Source of the DNA: Kingdonia uniflora | Taxonomy: Eukaryota; Streptophyta; Magnoliopsida; Ranunculales; Circaeasteraceae | Direction: 5' to 3' | DNA length: 64,000 nucleotides | NCBI GenBank assembly: GCA_014058105.1 | Contig: JACGCM010001976.1 | Coordinates: forward strand, 1,163,001-1,227,000 | Shown here: positions 20,471-31,221 of the stretch, piece after piece | How the letters are laid out: every line of letters begins with the position of its first letter | How positions within the stretch are numbered: position 1 is the stretch's first letter | Translations under genes and position numbers: made by a program | The notes under the pieces: model-generated | Seen by the model: only the letters and a program-made list of their open reading frames with translations | Databases searched by the model: none | What the model was told of the DNA's origin: nothing

Positions 20471-23283
20471 TCCCCGAGTCGCAATTAATGTGGTACATTA
20501 AATATGGTGAAAGGATAATGGGTATAAATAGGGGGTTATTGAAGGTGGGATGGTGGTGGTTTGTGAAAAGATACCGCCTCAAGTGTGGTCAATGGCGTTG
20601 TTTGGGACTGAAGGCGGTGACCATTCTGAAGGAAAAATCTGACGCAAACCGATCGGCGTTAAGCCGACACGTGATCGTGTCATATCATTGGGGTGGGAAC
20701 AAGGTTAAAATAGAGACGATGTGTATCTGTTGGTAACAATTGTATCATCATACGGGGGTGAAGGTAATGGATTGCATCAGTTTGGGGTAGAAGGGATAAC
20801 TGTGTGTGTTGATGATGAAGATTTGAAGCATAGATGGGCGTCCAGGGATCTTGCCGAACGTTTGAGTTTTCTTACAATCTTTTGCTGTCTCTTTTCTGCT
20901 GAAGCATCTCTTAAAATTTTAGTGACTTGAGATTCATTGAGCTTCGAGGACGAGAAAGAGGTTTTAATGTCAGATTCTGGTGAAAAGAAAACACAGAGTA
21001 ATTAGTTCTGTAAGTTGAATGTAAAAATAGATATAGTTTGATGTAATGTAATCGAAGGATGTAGTCATGGATGGTATATGTAACAAAATTAAAGGAGGTA
21101 GTTGTCGAATATGAATTGTAACTTATTCATAATAATAAATAAAATTAATATCTTCGATATTCTATTCATGTATATTTTGAGTAGCAATAGTAGTTTTAAA
21201 GAATCGAAGGTAAAATGTTGAATTTGAATGCACATAAACTGTTGATGGGTTGTCATAACATCTCGAATGTATTTGATTGAGTGGATCCAGGAATAGATTT
21301 CAAGGTTGATTGATTTGACTCTGGATTTGTAGAGTTCCAAAGCATAGTAAATGCAGGTGAGTTAGACCATGATTGGAGGGGGTATAAATAAGTCTTATTG
21401 CTGTAAATGTGAGGCATTTATGCAAGATGGTAAAGATGAGAGCTTAGGCCCGTGATGGTGTGTTCAGACGTATTCAAGCGATGTATTGAGTGTTGTACAC
21501 GCGATACTTTGGATCTCAAAACTGTAACATGCACATGGAAGATTCGGAGGAGCCTGATTATGAAATGATGAGCGAGGCAGAAGCGAGGGAGGTTGAGGAG
21601 GACTTTTAGTTTTGGGTCAAGCTGTAATTTTGGCACCCACATGAACGCTGTGGTGGAATGTGGACTCGAGCCAAGTTGTTGGTGAAGAGGGAGGATGAAG
21701 CTGCAGTGAGGGGTTTATAAAGTTATAATTTTCGTAGGAGTAAGTCTATGTAAGGAGTTGTGAAGGTTAATGAAATGTAATAAAAAAGTGTGTAGGATTT
21801 GTGATAATGTACTTGTTGTGTTACTTGTCGAATGGATAATGTACTTGTTAAAATTTGGTAATGATAAATAGTTTTAAGCAAATTTCTGGTAGAATGTCAA
21901 ATATAATGATAATGTGTATGTTGTCGAAGATATGTCCCAAAAGATAAGAATTTGTAGGTAAAGTAGAAAAAAGGTTTATGGACCAAGACTAATGATAATG
22001 GCAAGATGTGTTCCATCAGGGGAGATTATGAAATATAAGGAAATTAATGTATATCATCTCTGTGATAATATAATTGGTGATTTGTTGCGTTAGAATGTTT
22101 ATGAAGAAATTCTTCAAGATATGAAAAAATTAGAGCGGGAGTGTAAGTGTTTGTTATCTCTAAGAAGGCGAAGTGTCGAAGAGAATGAGAAGAGGAAGAT
22201 AAAATATTATATTCGAAGAGTTGAATGGTCGTGAAGTGGTACGATGAACAGTCACGTGGGGTCTATAAATACCTTTGATGTGGGCGACTATTCACATTTT
22301 TTAAACACAATTTCTTTTCTCAAGTGCTAATTGGTGTTGCTCGTTACTAAATTCATTGCCAATAATTACGAAAGATGAGATTAGCGTGTTAATTGCAAGA
22401 GCCAAGCGAGCAAAGGAAAGGGACACAGAAGCAACACGAAAACAAGGTTAGCGAATCAGTTTTTGATTGTTTGTTGTTTGGGTTTTGATTGATTATGTGA
22501 TAGACGGAGAAGATTAAGTAAAGTGAATAATGTTGTACAGTAAATTGGATCAAATGGGAATTAGTTGTAAGGAATTTAGTAAATTGACAGAGTTAGGGTT
22601 GGGCAGAGGGTTTTTGAAATTCGGAAGTAGTTAGGACTATTATCTGTGTTAGGGTGGAAGAACTGGTATCGTTAAGTGTTTATAGAGTGGTTCTGGAGAG
22701 GAGTGGAGAGAAGTCTCGATTGGTGGCGTTGTTGTTATGGCGCGATTGTAGGGATGAGGGAAACGCTATTTTGATACGTCGAGATTGTCGGGGACATTAT
22801 TTTTTGTTGGGATTTGGCTGGATTTTGTGTCGGAGAAGGGGAATTCTCAATTTTTAAATAATGGTTTTATTGGCGAGAGTTAGGTGAAGTGTGTTCGAGA
22901 AGCTGTTGAGATTCCTGTAATTCGACAAAAAGTAAATGAAATTAAAAAGTTATCGATGTTACTTATTAAAAATAGAAAAACATCGAGAACTGAGCAGATG
23001 TGTTACTTGAATGAAAGATACCAATATGAATTAAATTATATGAACTATATTGAGAACTGGGGTAATAAGTATAAATATAAATGATAGTAGCAGATAGTAA
23101 AGCGAATGGTGTGTTGGAGAGTTATCTCGACAACAATATCTTTATGAATATATGAACTTATGAACATATATATGTATTACATATGATAGATTCTAACTGT
23201 GTAAAAATTATAGAATCTGTTGTATAGGTTCGATTTATAATTGCTGAACCAATTCAAAATAATTAAAAGACATATACGGGAGT
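20471..23283. other. Spacer between LTR and antisense ORFs of Tat 1
   Basis: About 2.8 kb without a recognisable domain. Short plus-strand ORFs (20,488-20,736 and 20,721-20,930) have no identity I can support. Their position matches the small plus-strand ORFs of Tat 2 at 34,863-36,533. Confidence 0.4.
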
Positions 23284-25486
23284 TTGGAAGGCGTAAGGCC
23301 TCTGATGATTGATGTGAGGACTTGTGTACACCAATTGGGAGGGAGGGATAGGGTAAGATCGAGTAGTACAGATTTAGCTAGCGTAGAACAGTTTAGGGTG
23401 GCACCTAGTATTATCGAACAGGCTAAGGAAGAGGATACAAAAATGGGTGTAGATCACGAGCCTCAAATGAGTGATCGAGAAGGTAATAGGGATGGGGAAG
23501 AAGATGTGGAGGAAGGCAAGGAGGCATGTTACGGAGAGGGTCCTGAGGCCAAAAAGATCTTAAGTTTTAAGAAAAAATATGGTATTCCTCGGGACATAAG
23601 GTTAGAGGAGTACCAATATGAAATGATCGACCAGGAAATACCTTTGAATGGTATTCTGGTTTATCAAGAACAAATAAAGAAGGGATTAAAGCTTCCCCTC
23701 AGAGCGGACCAAAAGAAATTAATAAATTTCTTTGATGTGGCACCGGAGCAATTCAATCCGAAAGTGTATGATCTGTTCAGGGTTTGTGGGGTCATAAATA
23801 GTCGACTTAAGACCAGGGGGGAGGAGATAATAATTGTTGATGATTTATGTGTGTACTACACAGTCAAGATGAACCTGCAGAAGCTAGGTTACCGATATTT
23901 GGCGAGGTTCCTAAAAAGACCATTGTTTTATGATATGGTGTCTACTGGGGGGCGATATACCGATGAGCGCTTTCCTGTTTCCAGAAATTATGAGTTTGAT
24001 AAAAAAGAGCCCGAAGAACTCTTAAAAAGAAAAACATTTCACTTAGGTGTGTTGTTAGGTAACTGTAATTCTCGATGTTCGAATTGTGTGAATGAGATGT
24101 AAGTGTTTCTAACTTGTTTATGTTATTTATTGCAGCATTGAAAGAGGTCGGTAGGAAGTCACAAGTAAAAAAAGAATTGTATAAGGTGAGGAAATATTTT
24201 TTTGGTAAGATCGATAACCTAGTTATCGACCAAGAATTTGTGAATACGCTTTTCCCAGAAGCCGGTCAAAAGAGGTCAAGGGTAAAAATCTCAGAAGTGC
24301 CTGTTATCGACGGGAAGATGTCGGCCAAGAATAAAAGAGCTGCAGATGTTAGCTTACCTCTTGAAAATTTCTCCCTGGTTGGGTACAACACTGATACAGA
24401 GATCGATGCTATATTGGGAGAGTCATTGGGAAGAAATAAAATGAAGAGGGCGGCGAGTTCTGATGTGCCCCCATTGCGTCATCATAAGTGGTTTACTCGA
24501 CAATCGTTAACATAGGAGGTGGTTAGAACTGTAAGATCAACAGTTGCTGTGGATATGCGTCCCCCACGGAGTTCTGGGAGTATGGTTCTGAAGAAGACCA
24601 ATGGAGAGACGTCGAAGAAGAAATATGTCAAAGAGTCTGAGACAGAAGTGCGAAAGACTATGGATGCTTATGTGTCTGGGACGGATGAGCTGAACACGGA
24701 GCTGGAGAATTGCATGGTGGGGATAATAGTTTGAATATATTTTTCAGCGAGGGTCAGAGGAATTTATCGAAGGTGAGAAACTTTAATGTTTTTCTACGAA
24801 TGAAAAAATTGGTAGGTCACTCGAATATTCATTATATGACTTTGATGCAGATTAAGAAGTTGGTAACTGAGGTAATGGGTCGCGTTGTGGGCAGTGGAGA
24901 GCTGGAAAACCTGATCATTGCCTTCAAAAATATAGAAAAGGATTTGATCGCGAAGAAGGCCGAATTGAATGCCACATTAAATAGGTATAAGCTCGATGCT
25001 AAGAAGGCGAAGGAAGCCGCGCTAGGTGAAGCGAAGAAAGTGGCAGAGAAAGAGAAAAATGAGGTGTTGGCATTGCAGAAAACCGCCTATGAAAAAGATG
25101 TAAGGGAGCAAGTTGCCAATGTGCGTAAAGCGATAGGGCAAGAGCAGGGCAAACTTCTCGATGAAGTAAGGGCAAAGATGAATGAAGAGAAATTGGGGAA
25201 ATGTATGAAAGTAAGGACTTATTTTCGAGAACAGTATGATGAACTGGATGAAAGGAAAACAAATTACAAGGGACTTGCAAAAGCTGGAGGTACTGTGTTT
25301 GAGGATAGCTCAGATGATGAGGTACCCCAGACTCCTGACGTTCGTGGGTCGATCGAAGTTATCGAAGATGATGTGATGGAGGTCGATGGTGTACGTCAAG
25401 GTGAAGTAGCAGATGTGCAGGTTCCCAAAGGTGACCTGAAGTTGAATGAAGAAAAATCTCCCTCTAATATGTTAAACCTTGGGTAA
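23284..25486 (+). pseudogene. Tat 1 antisense ORF: gypsy-type 'Transposase_28'-like protein with coiled coil
   Basis: Four overlapping or adjoining plus-strand frames (23,284-24,102; 24,114-24,515; 24,519-24,734; 24,710-25,486) read as one broken gene opposite to the element's pol. The first contains [18 protein letters not shown], then [20 protein letters not shown] and [20 protein letters not shown]. That pattern resembles the plant 'putative gypsy type transposon' domain (Transposase_28), in which a 'GLRLP...PAQL.PN' core is typical. The last frame is a long Lys/Glu/Ala coiled coil (NATLNRYKLDAKKAKEAAL) ending in an acidic tail with FREQYDELDER. A gtaagtg ... ttattgcag pair at about 24,100-24,135 could be a short intron, but joining there does not keep frame. 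Function is unknown. Confidence 0.6.
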
Positions 25487-25920
25487 GTTGTGTTTATGTG
25501 AGAAAGGATGTAAAAGTGGTCAGTGAGACCAAAACATTTTAATTAGTAGTGTGTGGCGAAACAATATTGCGTTGTTGAACAAGTTTTATTTGTGAAATAA
25601 TTGTGTGTACTTGTTTTGTAAATAGTTATAAGTAGCAGATTTGATAAAATGATTTTGATTGAATGTGACTAAAGATCGAGCAGATAAGTGAAGAATGCTT
25701 GTTTGCGTGGTTGGTGAGAGATTACTAGAAAATGGTAAGTAAGAGATTAAGTACCAGATATATATCCTTAGATGGGTATCTGGATTTAGATTTGAGAAGA
25801 ACAAGAGATCTTTCAGAGTTTGTTCGATAATTAAAGAGTGCGAAGTAGAATATCCTGTAATTGGATATTGTTCACGTAGAATTTGAATGATAGGCTTTAA
25901 GTATACTTGTTAAGTAGTGA

Positions 25921-26430
25921 CCAAAAGAAAATAGTAAGGATTTTGTTTGTCTCATGAATACTTGACAAGTATAGTTCGAGATCAAATCAAATAGTAAGGA
26001 GATTATTTCTCTGATGTATACTTGACAAGTATAGATCGAGATCGAGATCAATTCAAATAGTAAGGATATTGTTTGTCTGATGTATACTTGACAAGTATAG
26101 ATTGAGATAAAATAGGATAATAAAGAGATTGCTTGTCTGATGTATACTTGATAAGTATAGATCATGATCAAATCAAATAGTAAGGATATTGTTTGTCTGA
26201 TGAATACTTGACAAGTATAAATCGAGATCAAATCAAATAGTAAAAAAATTGTTTGTCTGATGGATACTTGATAAGTATAGATCGAGATCAAATCAAATAG
26301 TAAGGATATTGCTTATTTGATGTATACTTAACAAGTATAGATCGAGATCAAATAAAATAGTAAAAAGATTGTTTTTCTGATGTATACTTGACAAGTATAG
26401 ATCGAGATCAAATCAAGCAGTAAGGATTAA
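25921..26430. repeat. 60-bp minisatellite, about 8.5 copies, each with a 17-bp palindrome
   Basis: The unit runs about atcaaatcaaatagtaagga, then tattgtttgtctgatgtata, then cttgacaagtatagatcgag. Copies are in near-perfect 60-bp register except for one 6-bp insertion near 26,041. Every unit contains TATACTTGACAAGTATA or a one-base variant, which is palindromic around a single central base. The block lies between the Tat 1 pol stop (26,516) and the antisense ORF. Tandem arrays in this 3' region are a known property of Tat/Ogre elements. Confidence 0.92.
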
Positions 26431-26515
26431 ATTGATAACAAAAGATGTTTATTTGAATTGATCAAAACGGTTATAGTGTCTTATATGTAAAACAATTTTA
26501 GTTGAGCCGTGTTCT

Positions 26516-27789
26516 ATGGATATTCAAGTGGTATCTTGTCTTCTGTCATCAGCCAATAAGTCCTACTATCTGTTTTGTTGCTGACAATGTATGGCCCTTC
26601 CCAGTATTTTGACAATTTTCCAAAAAATTTAGGCTGAGTACTATCTTGGATCCGTCGTAAGACAAGGTCTTCAATACCAAATATCCATTCCTGAACTTTC
26701 TTGTGGTATGCTTTTTTTAGGGTATCATAGTATCATTATAAATTCGCAATGACCTTATCTCTGGTTTCCTCTATCCAATTGAGGTTGCAAAGGAGACCGA
26801 GCTCATTCTCTTCGTCTAAAATTTTTTGTCGAGTACTGGGTAGATCGAGGTCCGAAGGTATGACTGCTTCAGTGCCAAAAGCCATCATGAATGGAGTGCA
26901 GCCTGTTAAGACTAGAGGTGTGGTGTGGTAGGCCCAGAGAATACTGAGCAATTCTTTTACCCATCGTCCTTTCTTATCGTTGAGACGCTTGCGTAATCCT
27001 GATTTGATATTTTTGTTTATGGCCTCAGCTATTCCATTGCCTTGAGGATAATATGGTGTGGATGTTGTGAGCTTGATTTTATATTTGTGGAGGAGAATAA
27101 TTACTTTAGTGCTGATGAACTGTTTACCATTATCGAAGCGTATCATATCCGGACAACCAAACTTGGTGATAATGTGCTCCCAAAGGAACTTGATAACTTC
27201 ATTTTCATTAGTATGGCAGAGAGGAACTGCTTCAACCTATGTTATGAAGTAATCAATGGCAACCAGGACGAATCTTTGGTTTCCTGATGCTGGATGGAAA
27301 GGTCCAATGATGTCGATTCCCCATCATTTGAATGGCCAGAGAACATTGCTAATATGCAAGTCTAAGGCTGGGCTTTTGATTTCTTGGGCATGGATTTGGC
27401 ATTTGTAGCATTTTTGAATGAAGTCTTCGCAGTCCTGCCTTATCTTGGGCTAATACAACCCTTGTGTAAAAGCGCGTTATGCTAACGATCTTCCTGAAAT
27501 ATGTGCTCCACAAATACCATCGTGAAGTTATCGAATTTTGATTTGGGCCTGTTTTGAGAAATGCATTCGATAAGTGGTCCCCATCCTGTGATTCGATATA
27601 AGATGTGACCTTGGACAGTGAATCTGGGGTACTTTGACAGAAGTGATCGGGCTTCTTCATTGTTACTGGGGTGGATGTTGGAATTGAGGTATGCATAGAA
27701 TGGTCTTCTTCAGTCTTCAAGATTGTCTTCTTCAGCAATGGTGATCTGGAGTATTGATAGTATATCGAGGCTAGAATGCTCGATGATTT
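26516..27789 (-). pseudogene. Tat 1 integrase
   Basis: Minus-strand order: WPFK then a stop then WGIDIIGPFHPASGNQRFVL, LVAIDYFITWVEAVPL, the catalytic core MIRFDNGKQFISTKVI with YYPQGNGIAEAINKNIKSGL, ELLSILWAYHTTP, FGTEAVIPSDLDLPSTRQK, and the C-terminal FGIEDLVLRRIQ ... YWEGPYIVSNKTDSRTYWL up to the stop at 26,516-26,518. A separate ORF at 27,349-27,738 on this strand is out of the integrase frame. Integrase inserts cDNA using a D,D(35)E triad: D in FDNGKQF and E in NGIAEA are visible. RT and RNase H would lie to the right but are absent beyond 27,789. The frame has stops and at least one shift. Confidence 0.85.
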
Positions 27790-30700
27790 TGTAATGTCCC
27801 GGAATTTCAGGGTAATTTTTTTGTTTATTATTAAGTATTGTTACTATGATTCATATATTGTTATTCGTTATGCATCCAATTATTCCTTTCGGCAGGTTTT
27901 GTATGTTAGATTCATTTTATGTAGTTTCGGTGGTACGGTGGTTATTCGGAGGAGGAGGTGGGGTTGTGGCCTTGGGAACCCCTAGATGGGTTGGTGGTGA
28001 TGTTTATTTGATGTGTTTGTGGTTTGGTGTGGTTCCGGTGAGCCGTTGGATTGGCCGATAGGTTTTCAGAGTTTTTCGAGCAAAAATTCATTTTCGGGGG
28101 TTTAGGCGTTTTGGTGGCCGTGAAGTGGTAGAGGTGGTGTTTAGACCTTAGGAACCCCTTGCTAGGGTTGTGATGGTTGTTCGGGTTGTTCCAGTCTTCT
28201 GAGGGTCTTGGCGTTGTGTGTGGTTCAGGAGGACCTCAGAGTGACATTTTTGGATTTTTCCAGTTTCCGTTCGAACGATCGTTCGAACGACTGGTCGGTT
28301 ATATATATCATTATCCATTCTCTCTCCTTACATTTCTCTTTCACTCTCTCTCTCTCTCTTCTCCTAACCGAATCCTCTCCTCTCCGAACCGAATCCTCTC
28401 CTCCCTCGCTTGCCGATTTCTTCGTAGATTCTTCGCCGTGATCTCTGCCGTTTTCCCTCGGTGAGTAATTCCACTCTCTCTCTTGTATCATTTGTTAATT
28501 TCGGTTTTGGTGAGAACCCTTGTGATGTTGGACTGATTTAGGATCTATGATTAGTGGGTGTATTGTTGATTTGAGGAGTGCGATCATTGTAGGTGTTGGC
28601 CGGTGGCGGTGATTGCGTGGGTTGAATTGTTGGTGTTTGGGTGCCTAAAATTATGGGGTTTCTTGCAGCTGTTAGGGTGGTGATTGGGGTTTGGTGTAGT
28701 TATAAAGAGGAGATGTGGTGGTTGCTCTAGGTAGTGGTTGTTGCTGTACTGGAGAGGGCTGCCTGAGCCGACAAGTGTGGCCGTTTTGGTTCAGAAATTA
28801 CTGCCGTAGTTACTGTTATTTTAGAGGAAAGAGATGACTGTTTTTACCCTCTTCGAACACCGGGTATGTGATTGTTGGGCGGATGACTTGGTGGGGTTAG
28901 AGTGGCATATCTTCATGTGATTATGGGTGATCGGAGTAGCACAGCGTAGCGTGGTGAACCGTGGGCTTAGATGCAGTTTTGTTACTGAATTCAGTTGTGG
29001 TGTTGATCTGAAACGTAGTTTCGGGTGGGTATCCTTTATCGGAGTTGTGATTGGGATTTGGTACTTCATAGTGGTTGATGTTGTGGTGTTCCTAGTCATT
29101 TCCGTGATTGATTTGGAGTTCCGGAAGTCGATTCGCGGAGCACATTTTTGTTGGGGTGCTGTTTGGGCAGTTTCGCCAAGATTGTCGTTCCGAGCATATC
29201 GTCAGGCGAGTTTTATCTTCCTTAATAACTAGACCATTATATTGATTTGTGAGTTATTGTATCACATAGTTTATCATGTTTATTACCGTGATTATGTTAG
29301 TATATGGGTTAATTGCTTATGACACATTTACGGGTTATCCGTTTGGCATACCTCAGGCGCGAGTACTTAAGGGTTGATAAGTTCGTAAAACCTGAGTTAG
29401 TTATAAGTTTAGTTACTAGATAGAACCTGTAGGTCATGTTTGGTCAGAGGAGGTTATTTACTGTTGTCGTCGATGTGACAATGACTCCTGAGATTCCTCT
29501 TAGACCGATTTCATTGAGGGTGGTTATTGCGGATCCTTTCTTTGCTGAGGTTGAGAACAAAGACATTTCTCAATATGTTGTGACGCCTCAGCGTCGCTAT
29601 ATTTATATATATATATATAATATATAGAGTGTGGTATTGCTGGTTAGTTATTAGGGTGCCCAGCTTATTTCAGGGCACTAGTAACTAGGTTTGGCAAATA
29701 GTAGAGACTTATGGTCGGCATGTGGTTAGCCGCCATTTCTCTGAGATAGTGTAGTTCAGAGACTATAGTTCTCACCCTATAGTATAGCACCTTGGTTAGT
29801 TTGGGTTGCTAGATTTGGTTTTAGGGTAGTCTTAGGGCGAGATAGCTTCAGTAAGACATGGTCTTCGATTCGGAGCTCGTCTTCTTGCCTGCTATTGTTT
29901 TGATTAGTCTTAGGACTAGTCTAGGTGTACTCTGTGTTCTCAAGGCCTGGTCCTTGAGCACTGTCATTGTGATTTGTAGTTGTTTGGAATGTTGGATTCC
30001 ATGTGGGAGTGTGGTATCTTCTAGACTGTTAGTCGTTGATGGTGAACAGATGGCTTATCCGTGGTGGTTGGCTGTGGATGTTGAACTTCCGATAGTTTTC
30101 CTTAGGATTGTTTGCTTATCGTGTTGTGACACTTATTGTCCTCATGATTCTTAGAGCTATTAGAGCTTACTTGTAAGCCTTCTTTCCCTGGGATGAGGTT
30201 GTTAGGGCTGTGTTCCATTCTGTCATCCAGGAGGCAGTGAGACAGCATGGCCCACTGAGATCCGCAGCTGAGCCAGGTGGTTTATGAAGTTGTACGTCAC
30301 CCGAGACGTTGGAATGCGGCTGAAACCCCCTGTTGAATCCAGTTCCTGTACATCCGTGTTAGAGACTTATGTACATGATTAGGAGGATTGTGAAGCAATT
30401 CTGTTATTGGGGACTGTTGACTACATGTTGGACACTTGTTGGTCACCCCATGAGTACTAGTCTGTGTTGACAGCTAGAGTACTGTTGTACTTGATGGTAA
30501 CCATATTTGCTTTGAGGAATCTTAGAGACTGATATCGTTTAGATGTCGTGACGGTTAAGTTGCTGTTTCATCTAGGTTTAGATGGTACAACTGAGTCACA
30601 GGAGGGCATCTGTATTAGTTTTGGTTGTCACGCTCTCAGGCAGGTGGTTATCCTATCGTGTGCTGGCTGTGTTAACAACAGTTGTGTTTCAGTATCTAGG

Positions 30701-31175
30701 ATCATGCTCTCATCCATAGATAATATATTCTCTCCTTATCTTACTGTGATTGGATACATAAACAACTTTGCATCGGCTGGCCCCGATAGGTTGATAGGAT
30801 CCCTAGATCGGGCTAAAGTTTTAGAGGTGAAGATATGGTTGGATTAGTTTTCCTGGTGCCCAGTCTTTTCCTGTGAGTGAAGTTATGGTTGGAATAGTTC
30901 TCCCGGTGCCCAGTCTTATCCCACGAAGAGAGACATGGTTGGATACTATTTCCTGGTGCCCAGTCTTCTCCTGCGAGTGAAGTTATGGTTGGATGCTAGT
31001 TCCTGGTGCCCAGACTCTTCAGGCGAGGTTGAAGTACCTATGTTAATATCTTTTAGTCTGGTCGAGCTAGTGCAGTACATCATACCCTTGTATCCAACAA
31101 TATCCGGTAAGATAAATCCTTTTTCAGCAGTTGTCAGCCCACTTTAGTCTTAGGGGCTAACCCTTTGGGTTGACA
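27790..31175 (+). repeat. 3.4-kb LTR of an unassigned LTR retrotransposon
   Basis: It begins TGTAATGTCCCGGAATTTC and ends ...TTTGGGTTGACA (TG...CA). The solo LTR at 42,519-45,430 starts TGTAATGTCCTGGAT and ends GGGGTTGACA on the opposite strand, and both share internal text such as 'atagttctcc' with 'ggtgcccagtcttatcc' versus 'ggtacccatcttatcc'. So they are two members of one long-LTR family. Flanking pentamers (gattt and attct) do not match, so an intact target duplication is absent. Internal landmarks are a CT-rich tract (28,340-28,410), a TA microsatellite (29,598-29,625) and tandem units at 30,826-31,020. No protein-coding part is attached. Confidence 0.65.
30826..31020. repeat. Imperfect tandem repeat inside the 3.4-kb LTR
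   Basis: A unit of about 50-65 bp carrying 'atggttgga...agttcctggtgcccagtctt.tcc..cgag' is repeated four times with moderate drift. A single divergent version appears in the related solo LTR near 43,360. Confidence 0.7.
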
Positions 31176-31221
31176 ATTCTAAACCATTGCATTTGGGATA
31201 GGTATAGGACTATCCCTAATG

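Larger units (their letters stand above)
19860..27789 (-). mobile_element. Tat 1: truncated Tat-lineage Ty3/gypsy retrotransposon
   Basis: On the minus strand this element keeps only the integrase end of pol (27,789-26,516), a tandem-repeat block (about 26,430-25,921), plus-strand antisense ORFs (23,284-25,486), a long spacer, a polypurine-like tract (CGGGGA next to 20,470) and one LTR (19,860-20,470). This order (pol, repeat array, antisense ORF, 3' LTR) is described for plant Tat elements. Gag, RT and the 5' LTR are missing because the element stops where the 3.4-kb LTR begins at 27,790. Placement in Tat rests on integrase similarity to Tat 2 and the shared layout. Confidence 0.75.

Noticed and set aside
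24099..24135. Short intron in the Tat 1 antisense ORF
   Set aside because: gtaagtg and ttattgcag signals are present, but joining them leads to an in-frame stop. A frameshift is the simpler explanation.
25872..26291. 139-codon minus-strand ORF with 20-residue repeats
   Set aside because: It is a by-product of a 60-bp tandem repeat whose length is a multiple of three. No start context, domain or extension beyond the array supports a protein.
25921..26430. Regular 60-bp repeats as a CRISPR array
   Set aside because: The whole unit is repeated with no unique spacers, and the setting is a plant retrotransposon.
27790..31175. Complete 3.4-kb LTR as a solo LTR with a target duplication
   Set aside because: Flanks gattt and attct do not match, and it joins truncated elements on both sides. 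I keep it as an LTR but not as a clean solo insertion.
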